Below are positions 43,516 to 52,788 of a stretch of 58,834 nucleotides of DNA, one piece after another (within the stretch, counting starts at the first letter, position 1; the number at the start of each line of letters is the position of its first letter). The stretch comes from Deltaproteobacteria bacterium (GTDB taxonomy: Bacteria > Desulfobacterota > Deferrisomatia > Deferrisomatales > JACRMM01), in contig JACRMM010000005.1 in NCBI GenBank assembly GCA_016214985.1, positions 1 to 58,834 on the forward strand, in the 5' to 3' direction. The notes under the pieces are model-generated. The model did not search any database and had not been told where the DNA came from. It saw only the letters and a list, made by a program, of their open reading frames with translations. A program made the translations under genes and the position numbers.

Positions 43516-44874
43516 GTGCCCGAAAGACACCCGTGGCTGAACCTGTGGCGGCTCGCGTGGCCGCTGGTCGTCGCCATGTTCCTCCAGTTCTCGGTGGGCC
43601 TCACCGACGCCTGGATCGCGGGGCGCTTCGGCGCCGACGTGCAGGGCGCGGTCGGGTTCGCGGGCCAGGTGCTCTTCCTGTTCAACGTGCTGGGAACCGC
43701 CATGGGAGTGGGGCTCGTGGCCGTCGTCTCCCGGGCCGAAGGGGCGGGTGACGCCGCCGCGGTCGACCACGTGGCCCGCCAGGGGCTTCTCTTCGCTGTC
43801 CTGCTCACCGTCCCGCTATCTGTTGCCGGGGTGCTCTGGCGGCCGACGGTCGGCGAGCTGGCGTTCCTGCCCGTGGCCGTGGCGGAGCGCGCCCGCGCCC
43901 TGTTGCCCCTGTACGCGGCGTCGCTCGCGCCCCAGGCCGTGCTGAACACCGCAGCCGCGGTCTTTCGTGCGCGCGGCCGAACGAGCCTGGTTCTGGTAAC
44001 CTGGGGAGCGGCCGCGGCCCTCAACCTGTGGTGGGTGTTCGCCCTGGCCTTTGGCTGGGGCGGCTTGCCGGCCCTCGGGCCGCGGGGGATCGCTGCGGCC
44101 ACGGCGGCGAGCTCTGCTGCGGGGGCGGCGATCGCCGCGGCCCTCGTGTGGCGTGGCTTCCGGGTGCGCCGGCCTCCCGGCGCCCTTCGGCCGGACGCCG
44201 CCCTGGCGCGGCGCCTCTGGTCCCTGAGCTGGCCGGCCGGCCTGCTGCAGGTGGGGTGGAACCTCGGCAGCCTCGCCCTCTATGCCATCCTGGGCAGCCT
44301 CGCCCATGGAGCGGTTGCCGCGACCGCGGCGCTCACCAACGGGCTTCGGATCGAGGCGCTGCTGTACCTGCCGGCCTTCGCGCTCAACATGGTCACGGCG
44401 GTCGTCGTGGGGCAGGCGCTGGGGGCGGGCGACCCGGCGGCGGCCGAGCGCTCAGGGTGGCGGGTCGCGGGTGCCGCGACCGCGGTGCTGAGCAGCCTCG
44501 CGCTGCCGGGGTTCCTCTTCTCCCGGGAACTGGCAGGGCTCTTGACGCCCGACCCGGCGGTTCGGGAGGCCACGCACTTTTACCTGCGGTTCAACATGGT
44601 GAGCCAGCCGTTCATGGCTCTCTCGATCTGCCTCGGCGGGGGACTGCAGGGGGCGGGGGACACGAGAGGGACGATGAAGATCGTGCTGGGGTGCCTCTGG
44701 GGCCTGAGGATTCCGCTGGCGTTGACGTTGGCTCGCCCCTGGGGAATGCTCGGAGTGTGGGCGGCGATGGTCGTGTCGATGGTGCTCCAGGGAGTGACGA
44801 TGGCGGCGCGGTTTCGGCGCGGTGCGTGGAAGGTCGGGGGCTTCGGCGCCGTTGGCGACGGGGGGCGAGCGTGA
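43516..44874 (+). CDS. MATE-family efflux transporter
   Basis: 452-residue inner-membrane transporter with about 12 hydrophobic segments in two related halves. The N-terminal half begins WLNLWRLAWPLVVAMFLQFSVGLTDAWIAGRFG, the MATE entry helix with conserved D. The second half starts near RRLWSLSWPAGLLQVGWNLGSLALYAI. MATE proteins export drugs or metabolites using Na+ or H+. The GTG at 43516 has GGAGG upstream. It overlaps the radical SAM gene by 4 bases (GTGA), so the pair is coupled and export may involve the enzyme's product. Confidence 0.9.
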   Translation: MPERHPWLNLWRLAWPLVVAMFLQFSVGLTDAWIAGRFGADVQGAVGFAGQVLFLFNVLGTAMGVGLVAVVSRAEGAGDAAAVDHVARQGLLFAVLLTVPLSVAGVLWRPTVGELAFLPVAVAERARALLPLYAASLAPQAVLNTAAAVFRARGRTSLVLVTWGAAAALNLWWVFALAFGWGGLPALGPRGIAAATAASSAAGAAIAAALVWRGFRVRRPPGALRPDAALARRLWSLSWPAGLLQVGWNLGSLALYAILGSLAHGAVAATAALTNGLRIEALLYLPAFALNMVTAVVVGQALGAGDPAAAERSGWRVAGAATAVLSSLALPGFLFSRELAGLLTPDPAVREATHFYLRFNMVSQPFMALSICLGGGLQGAGDTRGTMKIVLGCLWGLRIPLALTLARPWGMLGVWAAMVVSMVLQGVTMAARFRRGAWKVGGFGAVGDGGRA

Positions 44875-45992
44875 GTCGCGCCAGCGGTCCGACCGCCGAT
44901 GAGGCTCTGGCGGCGCTGCGTCGGGCAGGCCTGCGGCCCCCTCGACGTCTCACCGCGGCCGTGGAGTGCGCGTGCAACCTGAGCTGCGACCACTGCTACG
45001 TCGAGGGTGGGACGTCAGCCGGCGCGAGCCCACCCCTCGACGCGGTCCGGCGCTTGCTTTCGGAGTTCGCCGAAGTGGGGGGAAGCGAGTTCTGTCTGAC
45101 CGGCGGCGAGCCCCTCCTGCGGCCCGACTGGCTCGAGGTCGTGGCCTTCGCCGGCTCGCTTCCGGGGTGCGAACAGGTCACCCTCCAGACAAACGCCACC
45201 CTGCTCGGTCCCGCGGAGGCTCGGGGTCTCGCCGCGCTCCGGTGTCCCCAACTCGTCGTCCAGGTCAGCCTCGAGGGGGCGACCGCCGAGGCGCACGACC
45301 TCGTCCGCGGCCCCGGTCGCTTTGCGGCCGCGTCTCGCGGGCTCGCCGCGCTCGCCGAGGCGGGGCTCGCGGGCCAGACCGCGGTAGCGTTCACCGAGAT
45401 GAGACACAACCTCGACCAGTTGCCGGCGCTCTTCGAATGGCTCGAGCGCCTCGGGGTCGGGCGGGTGACGAGCGCGTCCGTGACTCCCCACGGGCGGGCG
45501 TCCGGTTCTCCCCGAATTCTTCCGCCCGAGCCGCACCAGTACCGGGAGCTCCTCATGCGCTATCGGGACGACGCGGCGTTTCGCCGCCGCTGTTGCGAGA
45601 GGGGTCAGGTGACGGCGCTCCAGTGGTGGAAGGGGCGGGAATTCGCCGGGGGATCGGTCTGCTCGCTCCTCCAGAACCCCTACCTCAGCACCGACGGCCG
45701 GCTCTACCCCTGCCCACTCCTCCACGCGCCCGAGTTCGCTGCCGAGGCCGCCTGGGACGTACCCCTCGCGACGCTTCTCGCCCAAACGGCGGAGCGATGG
45801 GGAGAGCTCCAGCGCCGGAGCGAGACCAGGCCGGAGGCGCTGACAGCCTGCCGGAGCTGTCCGGGGCGTGGACACTGTGGGGGCGGGTGCATGGGACGGG
45901 CGCACATGGCCGAAGGGACCCTGCTCGCGTGCGAGGACCGGTGCGGCCTTCGGAAGGCCGTCTACGGGTTCGAGGGTGAATCGCCGGACTGA
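44871..45992 (+). CDS. SPASM-type radical SAM enzyme
   Basis: 373 residues. The radical SAM motif is CACNLSCDHCYVEGG (CX3CX2C, ~26-34). SAM-binding GGEPLL (~76), then LQTNATLLG and VQVSLEGATAEAHDLVRGPG. The C-terminal SPASM region has cysteines in SVCSLLQNPY, LYPCPLL, CRSCPGRGHCGGGC and CEDRCGL, giving extra Fe-S clusters as in peptide-modifying enzymes (anSME/PqqE class). No precursor-peptide gene is obvious. Coupled to the MATE exporter by a GTGA overlap. Substrate unknown; a RiPP or protein is likely. Confidence 0.85.
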   Translation: MSRASGPTADEALAALRRAGLRPPRRLTAAVECACNLSCDHCYVEGGTSAGASPPLDAVRRLLSEFAEVGGSEFCLTGGEPLLRPDWLEVVAFAGSLPGCEQVTLQTNATLLGPAEARGLAALRCPQLVVQVSLEGATAEAHDLVRGPGRFAAASRGLAALAEAGLAGQTAVAFTEMRHNLDQLPALFEWLERLGVGRVTSASVTPHGRASGSPRILPPEPHQYRELLMRYRDDAAFRRRCCERGQVTALQWWKGREFAGGSVCSLLQNPYLSTDGRLYPCPLLHAPEFAAEAAWDVPLATLLAQTAERWGELQRRSETRPEALTACRSCPGRGHCGGGCMGRAHMAEGTLLACEDRCGLRKAVYGFEGESPD

Positions 45993-46027
45993 TGCAACGG
46001 AAGAAGGCCTAGTGCTACAGCGACGCA

Positions 46028-46135
46028 TCCGCAGATTCACTGATTTCACGGATTTGAACAAAGAAATAACGGAATGCACTTCTGTCCATCTGCGTAATCT
46101 GAGAAATCTGTGGATCATCCGCATTGGGTCTGATG
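46028..46135. repeat. Degenerate dispersed intergenic repeat (copy 2)
   Basis: Words such as CCGCAGATTCACTGATTTC, CATCTGCGTAATCTG and AAATCTGTGGATCATCCGC resemble the copy at 10886-11010. It lies between convergent genes; the 300-base gap 45993-46291 holds nothing else I can name. Confidence 0.5.
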
Positions 46136-46291
46136 TGTCGCCGTGGTACTAAGCCGACCCCCAGCCTACTGCCTACGGATTTCGTCGTCGCGCGACGCGC
46201 CAGCAAGACCAAGGGGTTAGGCTCAGCGGCCCAACCCCTTCGCGCATTCTATGACCAATTCCCCCGGTTCCTTCCTACCCTCGCGAATCGG

Positions 46292-47404
46292 TCACTCGTA
46301 CATGATGGCCCAGCGACCTTCCGTCTTGCGATTCATCATGGACTCGGCCGCCTCCATGACGTTCTCCAGCTTGATCTTCTTCGTCAGCAACTTATCGAGT
46401 TTGAACACGCCGGTCGTGGCCATTCGGGCCAACCTCGGGATGTCCGTGTCGGTCTTGATGTCTCCGTACAGGGTTCCGAGAAGCGACTTCGCGTGCAGGG
46501 GCATCAGCATCAGCGGCAGGTTCGTGGTGGCCTCGGCGGGCGTGATGCCGGCCAAGACTAGCTTCCCGCCCATACGCAGCGACCACCATGCCTGAATGAT
46601 GGCGCCCGGGTCACCGATGGCCTCGAACACTACCTCAACCCCCGCTCCTCCGGTCAGTTCTTGGATCTTCGAGACGGGGTCTTCCTTGCTCGAATTGATG
46701 AAGTGAGTGGCTCCGAACTCTCTGGCAATGCCCTCCCGGCTCCCCTCCAAATCCACGGCGATGATCGGGTGCGCATGACGCAGCTTGGCCGCCAGAATCG
46801 TGTTCAGGCCGATCGGACCGCAGCCGTAGACGGCGACCGTAGTGCCGGCGACGATCTTTCCCACGTTCACGACGGACCCCCACCCGGTGGGTACGCAGCA
46901 CCCGAGGAAGCAACCGTGCTCCAGGGGCAGTTCCTTGGGAAGCGGGAAGACACCCGCCTCGGGCACGACGCTGTAATTGGAAAACCCCGTTACGAAGAAC
47001 CCGTGGCCGATAGGGTTGCCCTTCTTGTCCGTGAGGCGAGAACTTCCGTCGAGGAGATGGCCCTGGAGAAAGGCGCCGAAGTTGCCTTCACAGATGTTTC
47101 CCTTGCCTTGTTGGCACTGGAAGCACCCGCCGCAGGGAACCATCCACGTGCTCACCACGTGGTCGCCGGGTTTGACCTTTGTGACGCCGGGCCCCACCTT
47201 CTCGACAACCCCGGCGGACTCGTGCCCCAAGACCATCGGCAAGGGCACCGGAATTTCACCAAGCATCACGTGGAGATCCGAGTGACAAAACCCCGTGGCG
47301 ACGTACCGTACGAGGACTTCGTTGGCCTTTGGGTCTGCCAGTTCCAGTTCCTCGATCGCCATGGGCTGTTTGAACTCGCGCAGAACGGCTGCCTTGACCT
47401 TCAT
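46292..47404 (-). CDS. Zn-dependent alcohol dehydrogenase, class III-like
   Basis: 370-residue MDR alcohol dehydrogenase. Catalytic zinc ligands lie in GFCHSDLHVML (Cys ~38), GHESAG (His ~60) and FLGCCVPTGWG (Cys ~167). The structural-zinc region differs from the usual CxxCxxCx7C: one pair in CGGCFQCQQGKGNIC (~90-104) is seen. The NAD site is GCGPIGLNTILAA (~189-201). Sequence type is aryl/allyl alcohol or formaldehyde-dehydrogenase-like. AAGGAG precedes ATG 47404. It starts the alcohol-metabolism region and faces the DUF4242 gene across 730 non-coding bases. Confidence 0.88.
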   Translation of the reverse strand: MKVKAAVLREFKQPMAIEELELADPKANEVLVRYVATGFCHSDLHVMLGEIPVPLPMVLGHESAGVVEKVGPGVTKVKPGDHVVSTWMVPCGGCFQCQQGKGNICEGNFGAFLQGHLLDGSSRLTDKKGNPIGHGFFVTGFSNYSVVPEAGVFPLPKELPLEHGCFLGCCVPTGWGSVVNVGKIVAGTTVAVYGCGPIGLNTILAAKLRHAHPIIAVDLEGSREGIAREFGATHFINSSKEDPVSKIQELTGGAGVEVVFEAIGDPGAIIQAWWSLRMGGKLVLAGITPAEATTNLPLMLMPLHAKSLLGTLYGDIKTDTDIPRLARMATTGVFKLDKLLTKKIKLENVMEAAESMMNRKTEGRWAIMYE

Positions 47405-47592
47405 GGACTCTCCTTTCTGGAACGTGTGCGTGCGGTGTGTCCTCGGTTCAACTGTGGTGCGGGTCGAACAACTCTCCTTTCCGTTCTCGCCCGCACAACT
47501 TCCATCGTCTTGAAGACGCTCGCCAGTCCCCACTTCCGATGAAGGGTCCATTCGAAAACCGAAAGCACCCGTTACATCTCTGGGAGACGAAG

Positions 47593-47621
47593 CCAGGGTG
47601 TCGATTCGCCTCAGACCCTGG
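47593..47621. repeat. Inverted repeat CCAGGGT-N15-ACCCTGG
   Basis: Perfect 7-base arms separated by 15 bases, about 190 bases upstream of the Zn-ADH start. Could be a regulator-binding site or a hairpin. Its arms differ from those of the repeat near the DUF362 promoter. Confidence 0.35.
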
Positions 47622-47912
47622 TCCCAAGGGCCGAGGCTGCGTTTTAGAGGGAGTAGGCTTCACGGTTCAGTGGATGTCGGCACGGTCACCGCTATCGCTC
47701 TTCCCCCCTGCGGAAAACGACGGAAGATCCGAAACATCAGTCGCTCTTGACATCCATCGCACAGGAAACGAACAGCGTTTCTCATAGCCCGAAAAAGGGG
47801 GCGCTGTCAAGCGGCCGCCTCCGCTTCGGCGCGGGTGTTCTCCGATCTTTGCGGGGGGTCTTCGCGGAACTTGTTGGAGCTTTGCGCGGAACCCCAGGCC
47901 GACGTCGCAGTG

Positions 47913-47924
47913 CGGTTCGAACCG
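47913..47924. promoter_or_regulatory. Palindrome CGGTTCGAACCG, candidate activator site
   Basis: A perfect 12-base palindrome about 150 bases upstream of the DUF4242 sigma-54 promoter, a typical distance for an NtrC-type enhancer. A similar word, GTCGAACCGGTG, occurs just before the DUF362 promoter at 53240-53251. Confidence 0.35.
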
Positions 47925-48073
47925 GCCCCTGAAGGAGCAGGCGATCGAAGGGAAGGCCTTTCGCCGGATCGAGGAATGCTGCCTCGGGCGGTCGTTCCAT
48001 TCCCGGAGGACGACAGCGCCGGACAGCGGTTCGGAAGGAACGGGGGGACCCGCCGGTCTGATCCAGCGCCAAC

Positions 48074-48090
48074 CGGCACGAGTGTTGCAT
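48074..48090 (+). promoter_or_regulatory. Sigma-54 promoter of the DUF4242 gene
   Basis: CGGCACG-AGTG-TTGCAT: invariant GG (48075-48076) and GC (48087-48088) are exactly 10 bases apart and only the first T of TGGCACG-N4-TTGC differs. It lies 46 bases before the start codon. Confidence 0.75.
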
Positions 48091-48135
48091 TCTTCTCGGG
48101 CTTCGAAGTCCACCCCTCAGCTCAAGGAGCCGACC

Positions 48136-48411
48136 ATGCCCAAATTCCTGATCGAGCGCGAAATTCCCGGAGCCGGCAACCTCTCCAAGGAGGACCTCCA
48201 CGCCATCTCGCAGAAGTCCTGCGGGGTGCTCGCCGGCATGGGGACGAAGATCCAGTGGGTCGAGAGCTTCGTGACCGACGACAAGGTGTACTGCGTCTAC
48301 ATCGCCCCGAGCGAAGCCGAAGTAAAGGAGCACGCGAAGCAGGGCGGCTTCCCCGCGAACCGGGTGTCACGCATTCGAACCACCATCGACCCGACCACCG
48401 CTGAAGGGTAA
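48136..48411 (+). CDS. DUF4242 (SCO4226-like) small protein
   Basis: 91-residue ferredoxin-fold protein: MPKFLIEREIPGAGNLSKEDLHAISQKSCGVLAGMG, then VESFVTDDKVYCVYIAPSEAEVKEHAKQGGFP, the DUF4242 signature. Relatives bind nickel or other metals weakly and have no known reaction. AAGGAG lies 5 bases before ATG 48136, and a near-consensus sigma-54 promoter precedes it. It is flanked by a Zn-ADH gene and a two-component system, so it may help the same alcohol-linked pathway. A strong hairpin ends the unit. Confidence 0.85.
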   Translation: MPKFLIEREIPGAGNLSKEDLHAISQKSCGVLAGMGTKIQWVESFVTDDKVYCVYIAPSEAEVKEHAKQGGFPANRVSRIRTTIDPTTAEG

Positions 48412-48436
48412 CGCCTCCGGCGAATCCACGGTGCCA

Positions 48437-48467
48437 GGGCCCCGGAGCCGCCCGGCTTCCGGGGCCC
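48437..48467 (+). terminator. Strong hairpin terminator after the DUF4242 gene
   Basis: GGGCCCCGGAGCC (48437-48449) and GGCTTCCGGGGCCC (48454-48467) pair with a single bulged T. A pyrimidine-rich CCTTTCTCTC follows. It stands between convergent transcription units and may act in both directions. Confidence 0.65.
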
Positions 48468-48699
48468 CGCCCTTTCTCTCCCCCCGTGTCCCAAAAAAAC
48501 TCCCGTGCTCCAAGAGCGGCCGGACGTCCCGCCGCTGCACGGGACAATCCCTGGGCGTCTGGGGCATCTCTCGGCCGAACGAAGAGGCCATCGCCGCCGC
48601 GCCGTCGCAAGCAACCCGCCAAAACCGCGTCCCGCTCCGCTCTGGGGCATCCGACCGCTCCCGTTTCTTTCGTCGGGGTGACCGAAGGTCATGGGTGCC

Positions 48700-50055
48700 T
48701 CAGTGCGGCAACTGGTAGCGCTCGATCTTCGCGTACAGCGTCTTCCGATCGATCTCCAGGACCTCCGCGGCTCGGCTCTTGTTGCGGCCCGTGGCCGCGA
48801 GCACCCGAAGGATGTGGTCCTTCTCCACCTCCCAAAGGGGGAGTAGGGGTCCGTTTGCGGCCTGCGCCGGAGCGAGGCATCCGGCCGCGGGCGGGACGAA
48901 AGGAAGGAGGTCGGGGGTGATCCGAGGGTCGGGCGCGAGGATGCACGCCCGCCGGAGGGCATTCTTCAGCTCACGGACGTTGCCTGGCCAGTGGTGGGAG
49001 CACAGGGCGCTCATGGCAGCAGGGGTGACCGACCAGTCGCCCGCGGTGCGGTGGGGATCGGTCTCCAAAAAGAACTGGGTGAGCAGCGGGATGTCTTCCC
49101 GCCGTTCCCGCAGGGGCGGCAGGGCGATGGGAAGGAGGCTGATGCGGTGGTAGAGATCCTCCCGGAAGGTGCCCCTTTCGCTGCAGAGCGCCAGGTCCTT
49201 GTTGGAGGCGAACACGAAGCGGACGTCGACGGTGATGTCGTGGTTTCCGCCCAAGCGCCGGAAGGTCTGCGTCTCCAGGATTCGCAGGAGCTTCACCTGG
49301 ACGTCGAGGGGCATCTCCGAAATCTCATCCATGAAGATCGTGCCCCCATTCGCCAGCTCGAACACCCCGGCGCGGCTCTTGGAAGCGCCGGTGTACGCTC
49401 CCTGGGTGTGGCCGAAGAGCTCACTCTCGGAAGTGTGGACGTTCAGGCGCCCGCAGTTCACGGCGATGAAGTTCTGGCCGGCCCTGGGGCTTGCGTCGTG
49501 GACCGCACGGGCGACGAGCTCTTTGCCCGTTCCGCTCTCTCCGTGGACGAGGACGTGCTCACCCGTGGCGCCGATGCGCGAGACGAGCTGCAACACCTTT
49601 CGGATCGCGGCGCTCTTGCCGACAACCTGATTGTTCTCGAACTTCTTGACCTCCAGCTTCAGAGACATGTTTTCGACGTGCAAGCGGTGCTTCTCGTTCG
49701 CCTTCCGAATCGCGAGCTCGAGCTCGTCGAGCTTGACCGGCTTTGTGAGGTAGTCCGAGGCTCCCTGCTTGAGGCACTCCACCGCCGACTCGATTGTCCC
49801 GTGGCCGGTGAGCATGATGATCTCGGGCACCGTCGACTCGGCGCGCATCTGGCGGAGAACCTGCAGGCCGTCGCTTCCGGGCATGCGGATGTCCAGCAGC
49901 ACGACGTTGAAGATCTCCTCCCGGAACAAGGCAAGGCCCTCGGCCCCATCGGCGGCGGCCTGGACGACGTAGCCGCTGCGGACCAGCTCGGAGCGCAGGA
50001 GCTCGCGCAAGGGCTGCTCGTCGTCCACCACGAGGAGCTTGATCTGATCTGCCAT
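48700..50055 (-). CDS. NtrC-family sigma-54-dependent response regulator
   Basis: 451 residues. Receiver: VVDDEQPL (~8) and phospho-acceptor in VVLLDIRMPGSDG (~54). AAA+ domain: Walker A GESGTGKELVARA (~172), sigma-54-contact loop GAYTGAS (GAFTGA with F to Y), Walker B NGGTIFMDEISE. C-terminal Fis-type HTH: RNKSRAAEVLEIDRKTLYAKIERY. The ATG at 50055 shares one base with the kinase stop (TGATG). It should activate the sigma-54 promoters found nearby, including the one in front of its own operon. DNA-binding site not proven. Confidence 0.95.
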   Translation of the reverse strand: MADQIKLLVVDDEQPLRELLRSELVRSGYVVQAAADGAEGLALFREEIFNVVLLDIRMPGSDGLQVLRQMRAESTVPEIIMLTGHGTIESAVECLKQGASDYLTKPVKLDELELAIRKANEKHRLHVENMSLKLEVKKFENNQVVGKSAAIRKVLQLVSRIGATGEHVLVHGESGTGKELVARAVHDASPRAGQNFIAVNCGRLNVHTSESELFGHTQGAYTGASKSRAGVFELANGGTIFMDEISEMPLDVQVKLLRILETQTFRRLGGNHDITVDVRFVFASNKDLALCSERGTFREDLYHRISLLPIALPPLRERREDIPLLTQFFLETDPHRTAGDWSVTPAAMSALCSHHWPGNVRELKNALRRACILAPDPRITPDLLPFVPPAAGCLAPAQAANGPLLPLWEVEKDHILRVLAATGRNKSRAAEVLEIDRKTLYAKIERYQLPH

Positions 50056-51344
50056 CAAGGCTCCTTCAAGACCGGAAGGAGCACGGTGAACGTGCTACCT
50101 TGGTCCTTCTGGCTGACCACCGAGACCTCACCCCCGTGTTTGCGCACGATGTTGTAGCTCACCGAGAGGCCGAGCCCCAGCCCACGGCCCACGGGTTTCG
50201 TCGTGAAGAAGGGGCTCCAGATCTGCTCCAGGTGCTCGGGAGCGATCCCGCAGCCGTTGTCCCGCACCTCCACGGCGACCCTGTCGGCCGCGTTACGGGT
50301 CACGATGCTCACTCGGCCCCGGTGTTCGATCGCCTGCACGGCGTTGAGCGCCAGGTTCAGAATCACCTGCCGGAGGCTTGCAGGGTCGCCGCTGACGGGC
50401 CGCAGATCCCGGGCGAGACGCCTCACGATCTGCACATTTTCCGACCGGGTGTCGAAGCCGAGAAGGTCCAAGACCTCGTCGACGAGAGGGTTGAGGTCCA
50501 CTGCGACCATGACCCCCTCGGACTTCCGGCTGAAGGTCAGGAGGCTGTCGATGATCCCCTTGCAACGATGGGCCTCGCGCATGATCACCGCGAGGTAGTC
50601 CCAGAAGACGAGGAGCTTGTCGTCGTCCCGGAACTCCGGGTCGTCGCGCCGTCGCCGCAGGAGCGCTTCCGCGTAGCCGGCCACGGAGGTCAGGGGGTTG
50701 TTGATCTCATGGGCCACGCCCGCGGCCAGGACGCCGATGCTCGACATCTTCTCGGCTTGGAGGAGCTGCAGTTCCCGGAGGCGGCGTTCCGTGACGTCCC
50801 GAAGCAGCACCAGCACCCGTCTCGGACGGCCGGGGGGGCCGTCGATCGGCGTCGCGGACGCATCGTAGTACCGCGTACTCTCCTCTTCGAGGGCCGTGAA
50901 CGACACGGAGCGCCGCTCTCCCCGGAGTGCCGCTTCGACGGGACAGGTGTTCGGAGAGGACTCGCTCCCGGGATGGAAGAGGTCCGCACACGTCGCCCCG
51001 ATCAGTTCCTCCCCAGGGGCGACCCGGGGGCACATGTCGTTGCGGTAGTGGACGACTCGGTCCGGGCCGAAGATCGCGATCCCGTCCCCGATGGAGTCGA
51101 AGACGGCCTGGAGCTCCTTGGTCTTCGCTTCGAGGTCCAGGTTGGCGGCTCCGAGCTCCTGGATCTTCTGTTTGACGTCGGCGTAGAAGCCGATCTTCGA
51201 GGTGTCGAGGCCCAGGAGGGCCTCGAGATGATCCTCGTCGATGTGAGTGTGCTCGATCTCCTGCGCCGACGCGCCGCCGGCCAAGACGCCGGAGCTGTGA
51301 GGCCCGTGCGGGATTTCCGGTCTTCGGGTCAGCGCTCGCAGCAC
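50055..51344 (-). CDS. PAS-domain histidine kinase, NtrB-like
   Basis: 429-residue soluble kinase. An N-terminal acidic/coiled-coil segment precedes a PAS domain ([25 protein letters not shown], ~78-200) with cysteines in GATCADLF and SPNTCPVEA. HisKA has [30 protein letters not shown] (phospho-His ~215). HATPase: [38 protein letters not shown] start with GAGGGA upstream. It lies between Fe-ADH (10-base gap) and the NtrC-type partner (TGATG overlap), so the three form one operon. The ligand is probably an alcohol or ketone, by context. Confidence 0.93.
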   Translation of the reverse strand: MLRALTRRPEIPHGPHSSGVLAGGASAQEIEHTHIDEDHLEALLGLDTSKIGFYADVKQKIQELGAANLDLEAKTKELQAVFDSIGDGIAIFGPDRVVHYRNDMCPRVAPGEELIGATCADLFHPGSESSPNTCPVEAALRGERRSVSFTALEEESTRYYDASATPIDGPPGRPRRVLVLLRDVTERRLRELQLLQAEKMSSIGVLAAGVAHEINNPLTSVAGYAEALLRRRRDDPEFRDDDKLLVFWDYLAVIMREAHRCKGIIDSLLTFSRKSEGVMVAVDLNPLVDEVLDLLGFDTRSENVQIVRRLARDLRPVSGDPASLRQVILNLALNAVQAIEHRGRVSIVTRNAADRVAVEVRDNGCGIAPEHLEQIWSPFFTTKPVGRGLGLGLSVSYNIVRKHGGEVSVVSQKDQGSTFTVLLPVLKEP

Positions 51345-51354
51345 GTCGCGTCCC

Positions 51355-52518
51355 TCAGTAGGCCCTCTCCAGGATCGAGAGGAGATCGCTCACCGCGGCT
51401 TTTCGGGGCGAGGTGAGGATGCAGGCGTCGTTCAGTGCCCTCTCGGCCAGCTCCGGCAGGGAGTCGCGGGCAACACCCAGGCTGCTCAGGTGGCGCGGGG
51501 CTCCTGTGGCCTCGAGGAGCTCGTCGACCGCATCGCAAATGATGCTCGCGGCTTCATCGGGATCGCCATCGGTGCGGTGTCCCAGCCCCCAGGCGAGCTC
51601 CGGGAGTTTGTCCTCCACGGCGGGGAGGTTGTAGCGGATCACCTCGGGCAGGAGGATCGCGTTCACGCAGCCGTGGGCCGTGTCGTAGAGGCCGCCAATG
51701 GGGTGGGCCAGCGCGTGGACGATGCCCAGGAGCGAGTTGGAGAACGCCATACCCGCGTGCAGGCTCGCCCGGGAGAGGTTCTCGAGCGCTTTCGCGTCCC
51801 TCGCACGCACGGCGGCCACGAGACTCGTGGAGAGCAGGCGCACCGCCTTGACGGCGTGAACGTCCGTGAGGCTTGTTGCCGCGATGGAGAAGAAGGCTTC
51901 CACGGCGTGGCTCAGCGCGTCCGCAGCCGTCGTGCAGACGAACTCCTCGGGCAGCGTCTCCAGGGTGTCCGGGTCGGTGAGGCTGATGTCCGGAGCGACC
52001 GTGCGGCTCATGATGGTCATCTTGCAGTGGCGTACCGTGTCCGTGATGATCGCGAACTGGGAGACGTCGGAGCCGGTGCCGCAGGTCGTCGGGCAGAGCA
52101 CCAGAGGGGGGAGGGGTTTGTGGATCCGGTTGGAACCTTCGTAGTCCTGGACTCTCCCGCCGTTGGAGGCCAAAAGTGCGATCCCCTTGGCCGCGTCCAT
52201 GGCGCTGCCGCCCCCGAGGCCGACCACCACGTCGGCGCCGAGCCTCAGATACTCCCGGGCCCCGTCTTCGACCTGCCGATCCCTCGGGTTGGGGCTCACG
52301 TTGTCGTAGTACACGGCCTCGAGTCCGCTGTCCCGGAGGCTCCCCAGCACCGTGTCCACCCACCCGGCCTCGAAGAGGCCAGCGTCGCTTACAACGAAGA
52401 CCCTCCGGCCGCCAAGCCGGCTCGCACAGGAGCCGACCCGGCCGAGGAGGCCGCGCCCGAAGATGATCTCCGGGACTTCGAACTTGTAGTGGTGAAGCTC
52501 ACCCCCACTCTGCCCCAT
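51355..52518 (-). CDS. Iron-containing alcohol dehydrogenase
   Basis: 387 residues, usual length. Starts YKFEVPEIIFGRGLLGRVGS. The NAD(P) motif GLGGGSAMDAAKG (~100-112), then CPTTCGTGSDVSQFAIITD. Metal ligands: Asp/His in ADALSHAVEAFF (~195-199) and two His in HALAHPIGGLYDTAHGCVNAILLP (~265-280). The start at 52518 is upstream of the family motif and about 95 bases after a good sigma-54 box. First gene of the operon Fe-ADH / kinase / regulator. The substrate is probably a short or medium alcohol or diol; it is not defined by the sequence. Confidence 0.9.
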   Translation of the reverse strand: MGQSGGELHHYKFEVPEIIFGRGLLGRVGSCASRLGGRRVFVVSDAGLFEAGWVDTVLGSLRDSGLEAVYYDNVSPNPRDRQVEDGAREYLRLGADVVVGLGGGSAMDAAKGIALLASNGGRVQDYEGSNRIHKPLPPLVLCPTTCGTGSDVSQFAIITDTVRHCKMTIMSRTVAPDISLTDPDTLETLPEEFVCTTAADALSHAVEAFFSIAATSLTDVHAVKAVRLLSTSLVAAVRARDAKALENLSRASLHAGMAFSNSLLGIVHALAHPIGGLYDTAHGCVNAILLPEVIRYNLPAVEDKLPELAWGLGHRTDGDPDEAASIICDAVDELLEATGAPRHLSSLGVARDSLPELAERALNDACILTSPRKAAVSDLLSILERAY

Positions 52519-52625
52519 GAAAATTCCCTGCTTTCCCCTCTGCGGCCGATGTCCAAAGCGGCGCCCGGTGAACCGCTGTGTGGACAGGCGGTTCGGGACA
52601 GCCCTTCCGTTGGCCTGGAAACGGC

Positions 52626-52641
52626 TGCAAACCCGGTGCCA
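52626..52641 (-). promoter_or_regulatory. Sigma-54 promoter of the Fe-ADH/kinase/regulator operon
   Basis: On the minus strand TGGCACC-GGGT-TTGCA. The GG and GC pairs are 10 bases apart and only the last base of TGGCACG differs. About 110 bases upstream of the start codon at 52518. Confidence 0.8.
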
Positions 52642-52773
52642 CGTCGGCCGGCGCGCGCAGCCCGACGTTGCGGTCCTCCAATGGGTCAACGCCGCGGTTT
52701 TTCCGAAGGCGGCGCCAGCACCGACGATGGGGAATTACTCTACGCTGTGGCAGGTCTCCCCACAACGGGAAAC

Positions 52774-52788
52774 CCGCTTGAGAAGCGG
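52774..52788. promoter_or_regulatory. Inverted repeat CCGCTT-GAG-AAGCGG, candidate activator site
   Basis: Perfect six-base arms with a 3-base centre, about 135 bases upstream of the Fe-ADH sigma-54 box. The distance suits an NtrC-type upstream activator site. Specific binding is inferred. Confidence 0.4.

Larger units (their letters stand above)
47405..48135. other. Long regulatory spacer between Zn-ADH and DUF4242 genes
   Basis: About 730 bases without a convincing gene. It contains two inverted repeats and one near-consensus sigma-54 promoter, listed separately. No promoter for the Zn-ADH gene could be assigned. Confidence 0.5.

Noticed and set aside
44871..45992. Assignment of the SPASM enzyme as PqqE or anSME
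   Set aside because: Neighbouring pqq genes or sulfatases are absent, so only the class can be supported.
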